Assembly (NCBI RefSeq): GCF_001039005.1
Contig: NZ_LDWR01000128.1
Location: 1-37,616, forward strand
Length of the DNA stretch: 37,616 nt
Direction: 5' to 3'
Source of the DNA: Burkholderia cepacia
GTDB lineage: Bacteria > Pseudomonadota > Gammaproteobacteria > Burkholderiales > Burkholderiaceae
Positions 25,337-35,236 of the stretch are shown here, piece by piece. Made by a program: the position numbers and the translations under genes. Position 1 is the stretch's first letter. The number at the start of each line of letters is the position of its first letter. The notes under the pieces are model-generated. The model was not told the DNA's origin. It worked only from the letters and a program-made list of their open reading frames with translations, and searched no databases.

Positions 25337-28300
25337 ATGAAGCAGCACGACAAACAGAACAAAGCGAAGCGAACCAACCACACCACCCGGCTCGTCTGGC
25401 GCCTCGGCGCCGTCGCGGCGCTCGGCGGTGCCGCGGCCCTGTCACTGCATGCGCTCGCGGCGCGCACGGTGAGCGTATCGCCGCAAGGCACCGTCACCGA
25501 AGTCCGGCAAAGCGTCGTCAAGTTCGACGAACCGATGGTCGCGTTCGGCTCGGCCTCCGCGCCGAATCCCGCGCGCGTGACCTGCAACGATTCCACCGCC
25601 GCACGCGGCCAGGGCCACTGGCTCGACGACAAGACCTGGGTTTACGATTTCGAAAACGACCTGCCGCCCGGCGTGCGCTGCTCGGTCGCGCTCAACGATA
25701 CGCTGCGCTCGGTCGCCGGCAACGCGGCCAGCGGCCCGCGCCGCTTCACGTTCCAGACGGGCGGCCCGTTCCCGGTGAACGTGCGCCCCGGCTCGCGCGA
25801 GATCGAGGAACGGCAGGTCTTCGTGATGAAGCTGAACGGCCCGGCCGAACCGCGCTCGGCGCTCGCGAACATCTGGTGCGAAGCGGCCGGCATCGGCAAC
25901 CGCATCCCCGTCACGGCCGCCGATGACGATACGCGCAACGCTCTACTCGACCATTTCGGGCTGAAGAAGGATGCCGCGCGCGTGCTGACGCTGTCGTGCG
26001 CGCAGGCGCTGCCGGCCAGCGCGAAGATGCAGCTCGTGTACGGCAAGGGGGTCGCGAGCCCGAGCGGCATCGCGAACGAAACCGAACGACGCTTCGATTT
26101 CACCGTGCGCGCGCCGTTCGCCGCGAGCTTCTCGTGCGAACGCGAGAATGCAAAGGCGCCATGCACGCCGCTGCGCCCGCTCACGCTGTCGTTCAACGCA
26201 CCGATCTCGCGCAAGAACGCCGAGGCGATCAAGGTGCGCGGCCCCGACGGCTCGCTGTCGCCGACCTTCGCGGCCGACGACCACAGCGAGGAAGTGACGA
26301 CCGTCACGTTCAACCCGCCGCTGCCCGCGCAGGCCGGCCTGACGATCGAACTGCCGTCGGGCCTGCGCGACGTGACCGACCGCGCACTGTCCAACGCCGA
26401 CCTGTTCCCGCTCGCGACGCGCACCGCGCCGATGCCGCCGCTGGCGAAATTCTCGTCGGGCACCTTCGGGATCATCGAGCGCTTCGCCGAACCCGATACG
26501 CCCGCGCTCGTGCCCGTCACGCTGCGCAACGTCGAGGCCGACCTGCATATCGCGGGCCTCAACGCGGGCGGCGCGCAATTCGCGAACCTGAAGGTCGAGA
26601 ACGACACCGCGATCCGCCAGTGGATGCGCACCGTCGACCGCTTCGACAACTGGTCGATGACGGCCGGTTCGATCGACAGCCAGATTCCCGGCCTGCTGGA
26701 GCGCAAGGGCCAGCACCCGGTCTACGTGCCGCTCCAGGCCGGCGAAAAGCAGCCCGCGGCGAAGGATCGCCGCATCGACGTGCGCTCGCTGTCGCTGCTC
26801 AAGGGCGAGCCCGGCGCGCAGGCACTGACGCTGCCGCAGGCCGACCCGAAGACGCTGCGCCCGTTCGAGATCGTCGGCGTGCCGATCGACAAGCCCGGCT
26901 TCTACGTGCTCGAACTCGCGTCGCCCGCGCTCGGCCGCTCGCTGCTCGCGAAGCCGTCGAGCATGTATGTGCGCACCACCATGCTCGTCACGAACCTCGG
27001 CGTGCACCTGAAACAGGGTCGCGAGAACAACCTCGTGTGGGTCACGACGCTCGACAAGGGCAAGCCCGTGCCGAATGCGCAGATCCGCGTGTCGGACTGC
27101 AACGGCGACGAGATCGCGGCCGGCAAGACCGACGCGCAGGGCCTGCTGAAGATCGACGGGCCGTTCGAGCCGAAGCACGAATGCAGTTCGTCCGAACGCT
27201 TCGACGACTACTTCGTGTCGGCACGCGTCGACGATCCGAAGACGGGCCCCGACATGGCGTTCGTCAGCTCGGGCTGGAACCGCGGGATCGAATCGTGGCG
27301 CTTCAACGTGCCGACCGACACCGACAGCGCGCCGACCGTGCGCGCGCACACGGTGTTCGACCGCACGCTGCTGCGCGCGGGCGAAACCGTGTCGATGAAG
27401 CATTTCATCCGCACCGAGACGCTGCAGAGCCTCGCGTTCCCGTCGCAATACCCGACGCGCGTGACGATCCGCCATCTCGGCACGGGCCAGACGTACAAGC
27501 TGCCGCTCACGTGGGCCGCCGACCACAGCGCGGACACGCAGTTCACGCTGCCGCCCGCCGCGAAGCTCGGCGAATACAGCGTCGAACTCGAAGGCGGCCC
27601 GGAAGACGCGCCGACCGCCACCTATTACAGCGGCAGCTTCCGCGTCGAAGCGTTCCGCCTGCCGGTGCTGAAGGGGTCGATCGGCGCGCGCGACGCGCAG
27701 AAGAGCCCGCTCGTCGCCATCAAGGAAGCGCCGCTCGCGGTGCAGATCGACTACGTGTCGGGCGGCGGCGCATCGAACCTGCCCGTGCAGGTGTCGGCGC
27801 TGATGAAGTGGGCGTCGCCGCCGTTCGCGGATCGCTTCGAGGATTTCAGCTTCACGCCGTATCGCCCCGACAAGAGCGACGGCAACGCCGACGACGATTC
27901 GCAGGACGGCGACAACACGTCGGCGTCGAACAATGATCCCGACGCGACGAAGCTGATCGCCGACAAGCTGCCGCTGACGCTCGACCGCAACGGCGCGGGC
28001 ACCGTCACGCTCAAGGGCCTGCCCGACGTCGACGCGCCGAAGCGCATCGCGCTCGAGGCGACGTTCGCGGACCCAAACGGCGAAGTGCAGACGATTCGCG
28101 GCGACACGATCCTGTGGCCGGCCGCGGTGGTGGCCGGCATCAAGGCCGGCCGCTGGGTGTCGGTCGGCCAGCGCGTGCCCGTGCAGGCGCTGGCAGTCGA
28201 CCTGCAGGGCAAGCCGCGTGCGTCGGTGCCGATCGAGATCAAGGGCGTCGCGCACATCACGACGTCGTCGCGCAAGCGGATGGTCGGCGGCTTCTATGCC

Positions 28301-31300
28301 TACGACAACAAGAGCGACACGCGCGACCTCGGCGTGCTGTGCTCGGGCAAGACCGACGACAAGGGCCGCATGGCCTGCGACGCGACGCTCGAACAGGCCG
28401 GCAACATCCAGCTGATTGCGGTCGCGAAGGACGGCGACGGCCGCACGTCGAACGCCTCGACGTCGGTGTGGGTCACGCGCGAGGACGAACTCTGGTTCGG
28501 CGGCGACAACACCGACCGGATCGACGTGATCCCGGAAAAAACCTCGTATGAACCGGGCGAAACCGCCCGCTTCCAGGTGCGGATGCCGTTCCGCTATGCG
28601 ACCGCGCTGGTTGCGGTCGAACGCGGCGGCGTGATGGAAACGCACATCGTCGAGCTGAACGGCAAGAACCCGACCGTCGACCTGAAGGTCGGCGAATCGT
28701 GGGGGCCGAACGTCTACGTGTCGGTGCTCGCACTGCGCGGCCGGATTCGCGAAGTGCCGTGGTACTCGTTCTTCACGTGGGGCTGGAAAGCGCCGGTCGA
28801 ATGGGCGCGCGCGTTCTGGCGCGAAGGCCGCCACTATGAAGCGCCGACCGCGTTCGTCGACCTGTCGAAGCCCGCGTTCCGCTATGGCCTCGGCGAGATC
28901 AAGGTCGGCACGGGCGTCCACCGTCTCGGCGTGACCGTGACGACCGACGCGACGCGCTACACGGTGCGCAGCAAGGCGCAGGCGCACGTGAAGGTCACGC
29001 TGCCGAACGGCCAGCCCGCGCCGGCCGGCACGCAGATCGCGGTCGCGGCCGTCGACGAGGCGCTGCTCGAACTGATGCCGAACAACAGCTGGGACCTGCT
29101 CGACGCGATGCTGCGCCGGCGCGCGTACGGCGTCGAGACGGCCACCGCGCAGATGGAAATCGTCGGCCGCCGCCACTTCGGTCGCAAGGCCGTGCCAGCG
29201 GGCGGCGGCGGCGGCGGCGCGCCGACGCGCGAGCTGTTCGACACGCTGCTGCTGTGGAATCCGCGCGTGACGCTCGACGCGAACGGCAGCGCGACCGTCG
29301 AGGTGCCGCTGAACGACGCGCTCACGCGCTTCAGGATCGTCGCGATCGCGGCGGTCGGCCCCGACCGTTTCGGCACCGGCAGCACGTCGATCCGCAGCAC
29401 GCAGGATCTGCAGTTGATCTCCGGCCTGCCGCCGCTCGTGCGCGAAGGCGACGCGTTCCGCGCGCAGGTCACGCTGCGCAACACGACCGACCGCGCGATG
29501 CAGGTCGTCGTGACGCCGCGCGTGACCGGCCTCGACGTCGCGCCGCAAACCGTGTCGCTCGCGGCCAATACGGCGACCGAGGTCGCGTGGACGATCACCG
29601 TGCCCGAGCAGGCGCTCGACGCGGCCGGTGCGCTGAACTGGCGCATCGAGGCGGCCGAGCAAGGCGGCAAGCGCGCGTCCGACGCGCTGGCGGTGGCGCA
29701 GAAGGTGGTGCCCGCGCTGCCGGTGACCGTGCAGCAGGCGACGCTCGCGCAGGTGGACGGCACGCTGACGGTGCCGGTGGCCTCCCCGGCCGGCGCCGCA
29801 AACAACGCGCAAGGCTTGCCTCGTGGCGGCATCGCCGTGTCGCTGCAGTCGAAGCTCGCCGACGGGCTCCCCGGCGTGAAGCGCTGGTTCGAGCGCTATC
29901 CGTACCGCTGCCTCGAACAGCAGACGTCGCGTGCAATCGGCCTGCACGACCCCGCGCAATGGCAGGCGCTGGTGGCACGCATGCCCGTCTACCTCGACAG
30001 CGACGGGCTCGCGAGCTACTTCCCGCCGTCGTCCGACGATTCGCACTACGGCAGCCCGACGCTGTCGTCGTACCTGCTCGTGGTGTCCGACGAGGCAAGC
30101 CGTCTCGACCCGCGCTTCGCGCTGCCGGAAGACCTGCGTACGCAGCTCGAAGCCGGGCTCGCGCGCTTCGTCGACGGCCGCATCGAGCGCAACGCATGGG
30201 CGCCGCGCCAGGATCGCGACCTGCGCAAGCTCGCCGCGATCGAGGCGCTGTCGCGCTACGGCGCCGCGCAGGGCCGCATGCTCGGCTCGATCGAGATCGC
30301 GCCGAACCAGTGGCCGACGTCGGCGGTGATCGACTATCACGCGATCCTGACGCGCGTGAAGGACATCCCGCAACGCGACGAGAAGCGCGCGCAGGTCGAA
30401 CAGATCCTGCGGGCGCGCCTCACGTACCAGGGCACGCAGCTCGTGTTCTCGACCGCGCGCGACGACGACCTGTGGTGGCTGATGACCAGCAACGAGACCA
30501 ATGCAGCCCGTCTCGCGCTGGAATTCGCGGGCGACCCGGCGTGGAAGGACGAGATGCCGCGCGTGACGGCCGGCCTGCTCGCGCTGCAGCGCCAGGGCGC
30601 ATGGCAGACGACGACGTCGAACGCGCTCGGGCTGCTCGCGGTCGAGCGCTTCTCGCGCACCTACGAGAGCACACCCGTATCCGGCGCGACGAAGGTCGTG
30701 CTCGGCGGCGACGCGCGCTCGATCTCGTGGTCGCAGGCGCCGGCGCCCGCCGACACGCCGGCGTCGGCCACCGCGGCCACCCGCGCCGCCGCCGCGCGCA
30801 GCGTGATGCTGCCGTGGCCGCGCGCCGCGCAGGCACCGGCCACGCTGTCCGTCACGCAAGACGGCACGGGCCGCCCGTGGGCGACGATCGAGAGCCTCGC
30901 GGCCGTGCCGCTGCGCGCGCCGTTCGCGGCCGGCTACCGGATCACGAAGACCGTCACGCCCGTGTCGCCTGCCGTCAAGGGCGTGCTGACGCGCGGCGAC
31001 GTCGTGCGCGTGCATCTCGACATCGATGCGCAGAGCGACATGACGTGGGTCGTCGTCAACGATCCGATCCCGTCCGGCGCGACGATCCTCGGTTCGGGCC
31101 TCGGCCGCGATTCCGAAGCGGCGACGCAGGGCGAGAAGACGCCGAACGGCGCGTGGCCGGCCTTCATCGAGCGCGACTTCGACGGTTATCGCGCGTACTA
31201 CGATTACTTGCCGAAGGGCAAATTCTCGGTCGAGTACACGGTGCGGCTGAACAACGTCGGCACGTTCGGGCTGCCGCCGACGCGCGTCGAGGCGCTGTAC

Positions 31301-31372
31301 GCGCCGTCCGTCTACGGCCTGTGGCCGAACCCGCCGATGACCGTGAAGCCGGCCGACGCGGGCAAGTCGTGA
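25337..31372 (+). CDS. Bacterial alpha-2-macroglobulin (YfhM-like) with CLEQ thioester
   Basis: This large periplasmic protease-trap protein has 2011 residues; E. coli YfhM has 1653. An N-terminal hydrophobic segment (about residues 27-47) acts as an anchor. There is no lipobox cysteine, unlike the E. coli lipoprotein. MG-type beta domains fill most of the chain. An Asp/Ser/Asn-rich low-complexity insert lies at about 845-870, and a Gly run before the bait-like region at about 1285-1295. The thioester motif CLEQ is at 1525-1528 in RYPYRCLEQQ, followed by the alpha-helical thioester domain (WQALVARMPVY, LDPRFALPEDL) and a C-terminal receptor-like domain. Attacking proteases would cut the bait and be covalently trapped. 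ATG 25337 was preferred over 25295, with GAGGG upstream. pbpC follows by a few bases, the classic pairing. Confidence 0.93.
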   Translation: MKQHDKQNKAKRTNHTTRLVWRLGAVAALGGAAALSLHALAARTVSVSPQGTVTEVRQSVVKFDEPMVAFGSASAPNPARVTCNDSTAARGQGHWLDDKTWVYDFENDLPPGVRCSVALNDTLRSVAGNAASGPRRFTFQTGGPFPVNVRPGSREIEERQVFVMKLNGPAEPRSALANIWCEAAGIGNRIPVTAADDDTRNALLDHFGLKKDAARVLTLSCAQALPASAKMQLVYGKGVASPSGIANETERRFDFTVRAPFAASFSCERENAKAPCTPLRPLTLSFNAPISRKNAEAIKVRGPDGSLSPTFAADDHSEEVTTVTFNPPLPAQAGLTIELPSGLRDVTDRALSNADLFPLATRTAPMPPLAKFSSGTFGIIERFAEPDTPALVPVTLRNVEADLHIAGLNAGGAQFANLKVENDTAIRQWMRTVDRFDNWSMTAGSIDSQIPGLLERKGQHPVYVPLQAGEKQPAAKDRRIDVRSLSLLKGEPGAQALTLPQADPKTLRPFEIVGVPIDKPGFYVLELASPALGRSLLAKPSSMYVRTTMLVTNLGVHLKQGRENNLVWVTTLDKGKPVPNAQIRVSDCNGDEIAAGKTDAQGLLKIDGPFEPKHECSSSERFDDYFVSARVDDPKTGPDMAFVSSGWNRGIESWRFNVPTDTDSAPTVRAHTVFDRTLLRAGETVSMKHFIRTETLQSLAFPSQYPTRVTIRHLGTGQTYKLPLTWAADHSADTQFTLPPAAKLGEYSVELEGGPEDAPTATYYSGSFRVEAFRLPVLKGSIGARDAQKSPLVAIKEAPLAVQIDYVSGGGASNLPVQVSALMKWASPPFADRFEDFSFTPYRPDKSDGNADDDSQDGDNTSASNNDPDATKLIADKLPLTLDRNGAGTVTLKGLPDVDAPKRIALEATFADPNGEVQTIRGDTILWPAAVVAGIKAGRWVSVGQRVPVQALAVDLQGKPRASVPIEIKGVAHITTSSRKRMVGGFYAYDNKSDTRDLGVLCSGKTDDKGRMACDATLEQAGNIQLIAVAKDGDGRTSNASTSVWVTREDELWFGGDNTDRIDVIPEKTSYEPGETARFQVRMPFRYATALVAVERGGVMETHIVELNGKNPTVDLKVGESWGPNVYVSVLALRGRIREVPWYSFFTWGWKAPVEWARAFWREGRHYEAPTAFVDLSKPAFRYGLGEIKVGTGVHRLGVTVTTDATRYTVRSKAQAHVKVTLPNGQPAPAGTQIAVAAVDEALLELMPNNSWDLLDAMLRRRAYGVETATAQMEIVGRRHFGRKAVPAGGGGGGAPTRELFDTLLLWNPRVTLDANGSATVEVPLNDALTRFRIVAIAAVGPDRFGTGSTSIRSTQDLQLISGLPPLVREGDAFRAQVTLRNTTDRAMQVVVTPRVTGLDVAPQTVSLAANTATEVAWTITVPEQALDAAGALNWRIEAAEQGGKRASDALAVAQKVVPALPVTVQQATLAQVDGTLTVPVASPAGAANNAQGLPRGGIAVSLQSKLADGLPGVKRWFERYPYRCLEQQTSRAIGLHDPAQWQALVARMPVYLDSDGLASYFPPSSDDSHYGSPTLSSYLLVVSDEASRLDPRFALPEDLRTQLEAGLARFVDGRIERNAWAPRQDRDLRKLAAIEALSRYGAAQGRMLGSIEIAPNQWPTSAVIDYHAILTRVKDIPQRDEKRAQVEQILRARLTYQGTQLVFSTARDDDLWWLMTSNETNAARLALEFAGDPAWKDEMPRVTAGLLALQRQGAWQTTTSNALGLLAVERFSRTYESTPVSGATKVVLGGDARSISWSQAPAPADTPASATAATRAAAARSVMLPWPRAAQAPATLSVTQDGTGRPWATIESLAAVPLRAPFAAGYRITKTVTPVSPAVKGVLTRGDVVRVHLDIDAQSDMTWVVVNDPIPSGATILGSGLGRDSEAATQGEKTPNGAWPAFIERDFDGYRAYYDYLPKGKFSVEYTVRLNNVGTFGLPPTRVEALYAPSVYGLWPNPPMTVKPADAGKS

Positions 31373-31379
31373 GCATGTG

Positions 31380-33647
31380 ATGATTGATCTGGTCTTGCCG
31401 CGGCCGGCGCGTTTCGCCGGCCGCGTAATCGTCGCCGTGGTGCTGGCCGCGCCGCTCGTCGCGCATGCGCTGCCCGGCTACGACGACGTGCGCCGCAACT
31501 GGCGCAGTTCCGACTGGGTGCTGCTCGCGCGCGACGGCACGCCGCTGCAGCGCACGCGCGTCGACCTCACCGAACGGCGCGGCGACTGGGTGTCGCTCGC
31601 GGATGTATCGCCCGCGTTTCGCGAGGCGATCGTCGTTTCCGAGGACAAGCGTTTCTACGAACACAGCGGCGTCGACTGGCGCGGCATCGCCGGCGCCGCG
31701 TGGGGCAACCTGTGGAACGAACGCACGCGCGGCGCATCGACCGTGACGATGCAGCTCGCCGGGCTGCTCAGCGATTCGCCGCGCCGCTCGGGCCAGCGCT
31801 CGCTGCCGCAGAAGGCCACGCAGGCGATGAACGCGCTGCTGCTCGAACGCGGCTGGCGCAAGGACCAGATCCTCGAGGCCTACCTGAATCTGGTGCCGTT
31901 CCGCGGCGAGACGGTCGGGCTCGGCGCGCTGTCGCAGGTACTGTTCGGCAAGGCGCCGTCCGGCCTCGACGCGCGCGAGGCCGCGATCGCGGCCGCGCTC
32001 GTGCGCGCGCCCAACGCGACGCCCGCGAAGGTCGCCGAGCGCGCGTGCCGCATCCTGCACGACATGCATGCCGAGCAGGCATGCGCGTCGCTCGACGGCT
32101 ACGTGCAGCTCGTCACCGCGCGCCCGGCCAACGCCGTGCGCGACGACGGCGCCGCCCTCGCCCCGCACTTCGCGCGGCGCATCGCGGCCGAGGTCAGGCC
32201 GGCGGCCGGCGCGCAGGTTCGCACGACGCTCGATGCGCCGCTGCAGCGCTTCGCGCGCGACACGCTGGTGCGCGCGCTGACCGAACTCAACGCGCCCGCG
32301 CACCGGCGCAACGTGCAGGACGGCGCGGCCGTCGTGATCGACAATGCGACCGGCGAGATACGCGCATGGGTCGGATCGTCGGGTGCGTTGTCGAGCGCGC
32401 GCGACGTCGATGCCGTGCTCGCGCCGCGCCAGGCCGGCTCGACGCTCAAGCCGTTCCTCTATGCGCAGGCGCTCGACGAAAAGCGGCTGACGGCCGCGTC
32501 GCTGCTCGACGACGCGCCGATCAACCTCGCCGCCGGCGGCGGCCTGTACATTCCGCAGAACTACGACAAGGATTTCAAGGGCTGGGTGAGCGTGCGCAGC
32601 GCGCTCGGCGGCTCGCTGAACGTGCCGGCCGTGCGCACGCTCGTGCTCGTCACGCCGCACCGCTTCGCCCGCACGCTGACCGCGCTCGGCCTGCCGCTCG
32701 CGCAGGAAGGCGACTACTACGGCTTCAGCCTCGCGCTCGGGAGTGCCGACGTCACGCTGCTGTCGCTGACCAACGCGTATCGCGCGCTCGCGAACGGCGG
32801 CGTCGCGCGCAAAATCGTCGACCTGCCCGCGCCGGCGTCCGGTGCGTCCGGTGCGTCCGGTGCGTCCGGCGCGTCCGTTGCATCGGCGCCCGCGCATGCG
32901 GACGGCGGCACGCGCGTGTTCAGCGAAGCGGCCAGCTTCGTCGTCACCGACATCCTTTCCGACAACAACGCGCGCGTCCGCACGTTCGGCTTCGACAACC
33001 CGCTCGCGACGCGCTTCTTCTCGGCGGTCAAGACCGGTACGAGCAAGGACATGCGCGACAACTGGACCGTCGGCTTCACGTCGCGCTACACGGTCGGCGT
33101 GTGGGTCGGCAATGCGGACGGCTCGCCGATGTGGGACGTGTCGGGCGTCACGGGCGCGTCGCCCGTGTGGTCGGCCGTCGTCGGCTACCTGCACCGCGAC
33201 CTGCCGAGCCGTGCGCCGCGCGCGCCGGCCGGCGTCGAGACGCGCCGCATCACGTTCGAGCGCGACATCGAGCCTGCGCGCAACGAGTGGTTCATCGCGG
33301 GCACGGCGCTCGACACGATCCGCCTCGCCGCGCCCGTCACGCCGGGCAAGGACGGCGCGCGCGCGCCGCTGACGATCGGCGCGCCGACCGACGGCACGAT
33401 CTTCGCGATCGACCCGGACATTCCGCCGAAGAACCAGCGAATCTGGTTCGAGCGCTCGGCCGGGCGCGCCACGAAGTTCGCGTGGCGGCTCGACGACAAG
33501 GTGATCGGGCATGCCGACCGCATCGCATGGATGCCGTGGCCGGGGCGGCACCGGCTCGAACTCGTCGACGCGCGCGGGAATGTCGCGGATACGATCGGCT
33601 TCGAGGTGCGCGGCGCATTCGCGAAAACGGCTGCACGCAAGCCCTGA
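31380..33647 (+). CDS. pbpC: Penicillin-binding protein 1C
   Basis: This bifunctional peptidoglycan synthase is anchored in the inner membrane. After a hydrophobic N-terminus (about residues 12-30) comes the glycosyltransferase GT51 domain (VVSEDKRFYEHSGVDWRG near 86-103, with RGASTVTMQL). The transpeptidase domain has SxxK as STLK (about 354-357), SLN (about 412-414) and KTGTS (about 551-555). The PBP1C C-terminal domain fills about 660-745. The length of 755 fits the family. The start is ATG 31380 or the GTG three bases earlier; both lie within 8 bp of the A2M stop, so the genes are coupled. PbpC with A2M is thought to repair the wall while trapping invading proteases. A short repeat-coded GAS linker lies within the transpeptidase domain. 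Confidence 0.94.
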   Translation: MIDLVLPRPARFAGRVIVAVVLAAPLVAHALPGYDDVRRNWRSSDWVLLARDGTPLQRTRVDLTERRGDWVSLADVSPAFREAIVVSEDKRFYEHSGVDWRGIAGAAWGNLWNERTRGASTVTMQLAGLLSDSPRRSGQRSLPQKATQAMNALLLERGWRKDQILEAYLNLVPFRGETVGLGALSQVLFGKAPSGLDAREAAIAAALVRAPNATPAKVAERACRILHDMHAEQACASLDGYVQLVTARPANAVRDDGAALAPHFARRIAAEVRPAAGAQVRTTLDAPLQRFARDTLVRALTELNAPAHRRNVQDGAAVVIDNATGEIRAWVGSSGALSSARDVDAVLAPRQAGSTLKPFLYAQALDEKRLTAASLLDDAPINLAAGGGLYIPQNYDKDFKGWVSVRSALGGSLNVPAVRTLVLVTPHRFARTLTALGLPLAQEGDYYGFSLALGSADVTLLSLTNAYRALANGGVARKIVDLPAPASGASGASGASGASVASAPAHADGGTRVFSEAASFVVTDILSDNNARVRTFGFDNPLATRFFSAVKTGTSKDMRDNWTVGFTSRYTVGVWVGNADGSPMWDVSGVTGASPVWSAVVGYLHRDLPSRAPRAPAGVETRRITFERDIEPARNEWFIAGTALDTIRLAAPVTPGKDGARAPLTIGAPTDGTIFAIDPDIPPKNQRIWFERSAGRATKFAWRLDDKVIGHADRIAWMPWPGRHRLELVDARGNVADTIGFEVRGAFAKTAARKP
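32835..32876 (+). repeat. 9-bp tandem repeat within pbpC
   Basis: The unit GCGTCCGGT is repeated four to five times with minor drift, encoding Gly-Ala-Ser repeats (about residues 488-500). The 9-bp unit means copy-number changes stay in frame. It lies in a linker between the SxN and KTG motifs, an uncommon place for variable length. Confidence 0.85.
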
Positions 33648-33905
33648 GCGCCTGGGCCGGCCGCTTGCCGACCGCGCCGCGCTGCCGCAAGGCGCGCGCC
33701 GCCGGACGGCCCGCCCGGCGGGAACGATGCGCTCTCTCGACGTTGTCGGTCGACGCCCGGCGTGACCCGTTCCGAACGGAACTGAAAGGATTCCGGCCCG
33801 ACCCGCAAATGGACAAGCAGCGCGCGGATCCGGAACCTAGAATATGAACAGCGCCGCTGCCCCGGGCGCACACCGGTTGCTCCCTTCTCCCGGACACCCG
33901 CGACC

Positions 33906-34595
33906 ATGAACATTCGCCCTACGCACTTCACCCGCCCCGCACTGGGCGCGCTCTGCGTCGCCACGCTCGCGGCGCTCCCGGCCTGCAACGGCGACGCCTG
34001 CTTCGGCGTCGATGTCTGCTTCAACAACAACACGCAAACCGTGTCGCTGTCGGGCACGGCCGCCACAGGCGACGCGCTCGCGAGCGCGCCGGTCGCGGTC
34101 AGTTGCGCGGTGGGCTCGGCCACGACGCTGACTGACGGCGGCGGCAACTACAGCTTGACGATCAATGCCGCTCTGCCGTGCGTGATCACCGTGACGTCGG
34201 GCGGCACGAGCCTGCATTCGCTCGCGTATGCTGGCGGCACCTTCAACACGACGCCCGAGACCGAGCTGATGCTGGTCTATCTCGCCGCGCAGCTCGGCAC
34301 GAACACGGCCGGGTTGATCGGCAATTTCCAGGGCAACCTGCACTTCCAGCAGGTGATGAACAGCCCGAATGCGGTGCAGGACGCGCAATCGGCGGTCGTG
34401 ACGAATCTGCAGCAGCGTTATGCGCTCACGCTGGCTACGCCGGCATTCCTGACAACGTCGTTCTTGGTCGGGCAACCGGGCGTCGACAGCGATCTCGTCG
34501 CGCTGGCCAAGGCCGGTGCGATCGATTCGAACGGGCTGCCGGATCCGGTTGCCGTGTCGCTGCTGACGCAGGCGGGCACCGCGCATCCGCTGTAG
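33906..34595 (+). CDS. Putative lipoprotein with transthyretin-like domain
   Basis: The 229-residue product has a lipoprotein signal peptide ending in the lipobox LPAC (lipidated Cys27). A Cys-rich stretch follows (NGDACFGVDVCFN), then a beta-rich domain at about 45-115 (VSLSGTAATGDALASAPVAVSCAVGSATTLTDGGGNYSLTI), the pattern of carboxypeptidase-regulatory/transthyretin-like folds. The C-terminal half is mainly helical. Similar lipoproteins recur in Burkholderia genomes, but I know of no function. The ATG at 33906 has a weak ribosome site. TAGAAT at 33838-33843 is a possible -10 box. The 258 bp upstream after pbpC holds no gene and no clear terminator. It converges with the acetyltransferase gene, 16 bp apart. 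Confidence 0.75.
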   Translation: MNIRPTHFTRPALGALCVATLAALPACNGDACFGVDVCFNNNTQTVSLSGTAATGDALASAPVAVSCAVGSATTLTDGGGNYSLTINAALPCVITVTSGGTSLHSLAYAGGTFNTTPETELMLVYLAAQLGTNTAGLIGNFQGNLHFQQVMNSPNAVQDAQSAVVTNLQQRYALTLATPAFLTTSFLVGQPGVDSDLVALAKAGAIDSNGLPDPVAVSLLTQAGTAHPL

Positions 34596-34611
34596 GCGGA
34601 CCGATCGGGCG

Positions 34612-35133
34612 TCAGGCGCCCGCTTCGCGCGTATCGTCGGCCAGCAGCGCCCACCGTTCGTGGTCGCGCCATTCGCCGCCGATGCGCAGATAGCGCGGTG
34701 AAAAGCCCTCTTTCCGGAAACCAAGCCGCCGAACCAGCGCGATCGACGCATGGTTGCCGGGCTGGATGTTCGCTTCGAGCCGATGCAGCCCGAGCTCGCC
34801 GAACGCGACGCCGATCGCCGCGCGCAGCGCGTCCGTCATCAGCCCCTTGCCGCTGAATTCCGCCATCCCGTAGTAGCCGAGATACGCGCTCTGAAACACG
34901 CCGCCGACGATCTCGTTGAGGTTCACCACACCGGCTACCGCCCCGGACGTCCGCTCGCGCGCGACGAGGCCCACATTCGGCCCCGTCAGGCAGCGCGAGA
35001 ACCATTGGTCGAATCCCGCCTGGTCGGAGAACGAATCGACCCACGGCAGATGGTGGCTCCGGCTCGCGCGATTGGCGGCGATCAGGTCAGCGGCGTCGGT
35101 GCGCGCGACACGGTTCAGCAGGATCAGGCTCAT
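34612..35133 (-). CDS. GNAT family N-acetyltransferase (RimJ/RimL type)
   Basis: The 173-residue cytoplasmic enzyme transfers acetyl from acetyl-CoA to an amino group. GNAT features in order are AGVVNLNEIVGGVFQSAYLGYYG, the acetyl-CoA loop EFSGKGLMTDALRAAIGVAFGELGLHRLEANIQPGNHASIALVRRLGF and EGFSPRYLRIGGEWRDHERWALL. This layout is typical of RimJ/RimL-like proteins that modify ribosomal proteins, peptides or small molecules. The ATG at 35133 lies 103 bp after the end of the efflux pump gene on the same strand, so cotranscription is possible. The substrate is unknown. Confidence 0.9.
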   Translation of the reverse strand: MSLILLNRVARTDAADLIAANRASRSHHLPWVDSFSDQAGFDQWFSRCLTGPNVGLVARERTSGAVAGVVNLNEIVGGVFQSAYLGYYGMAEFSGKGLMTDALRAAIGVAFGELGLHRLEANIQPGNHASIALVRRLGFRKEGFSPRYLRIGGEWRDHERWALLADDTREAGA

Positions 35134-35236
35134 GGTTCGGTCGGATGCGATGGATTGCGCGGGTGGTCCGGCAAGCGCGGCCGTTCACCCGCGTCGGTCG
35201 CCCGCGCCGGTCGCCCGCGTTCGTTCAACGAAACGC

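Noticed and set aside
25943..31015. A 1690-codon open frame on the minus strand, antisense to the A2M gene
   Set aside because: Its product is Arg/Ala/Val/His-rich with no domains, as expected for a shadow frame opposite a GC-biased gene. The plus strand encodes a clear A2M with a thioester.
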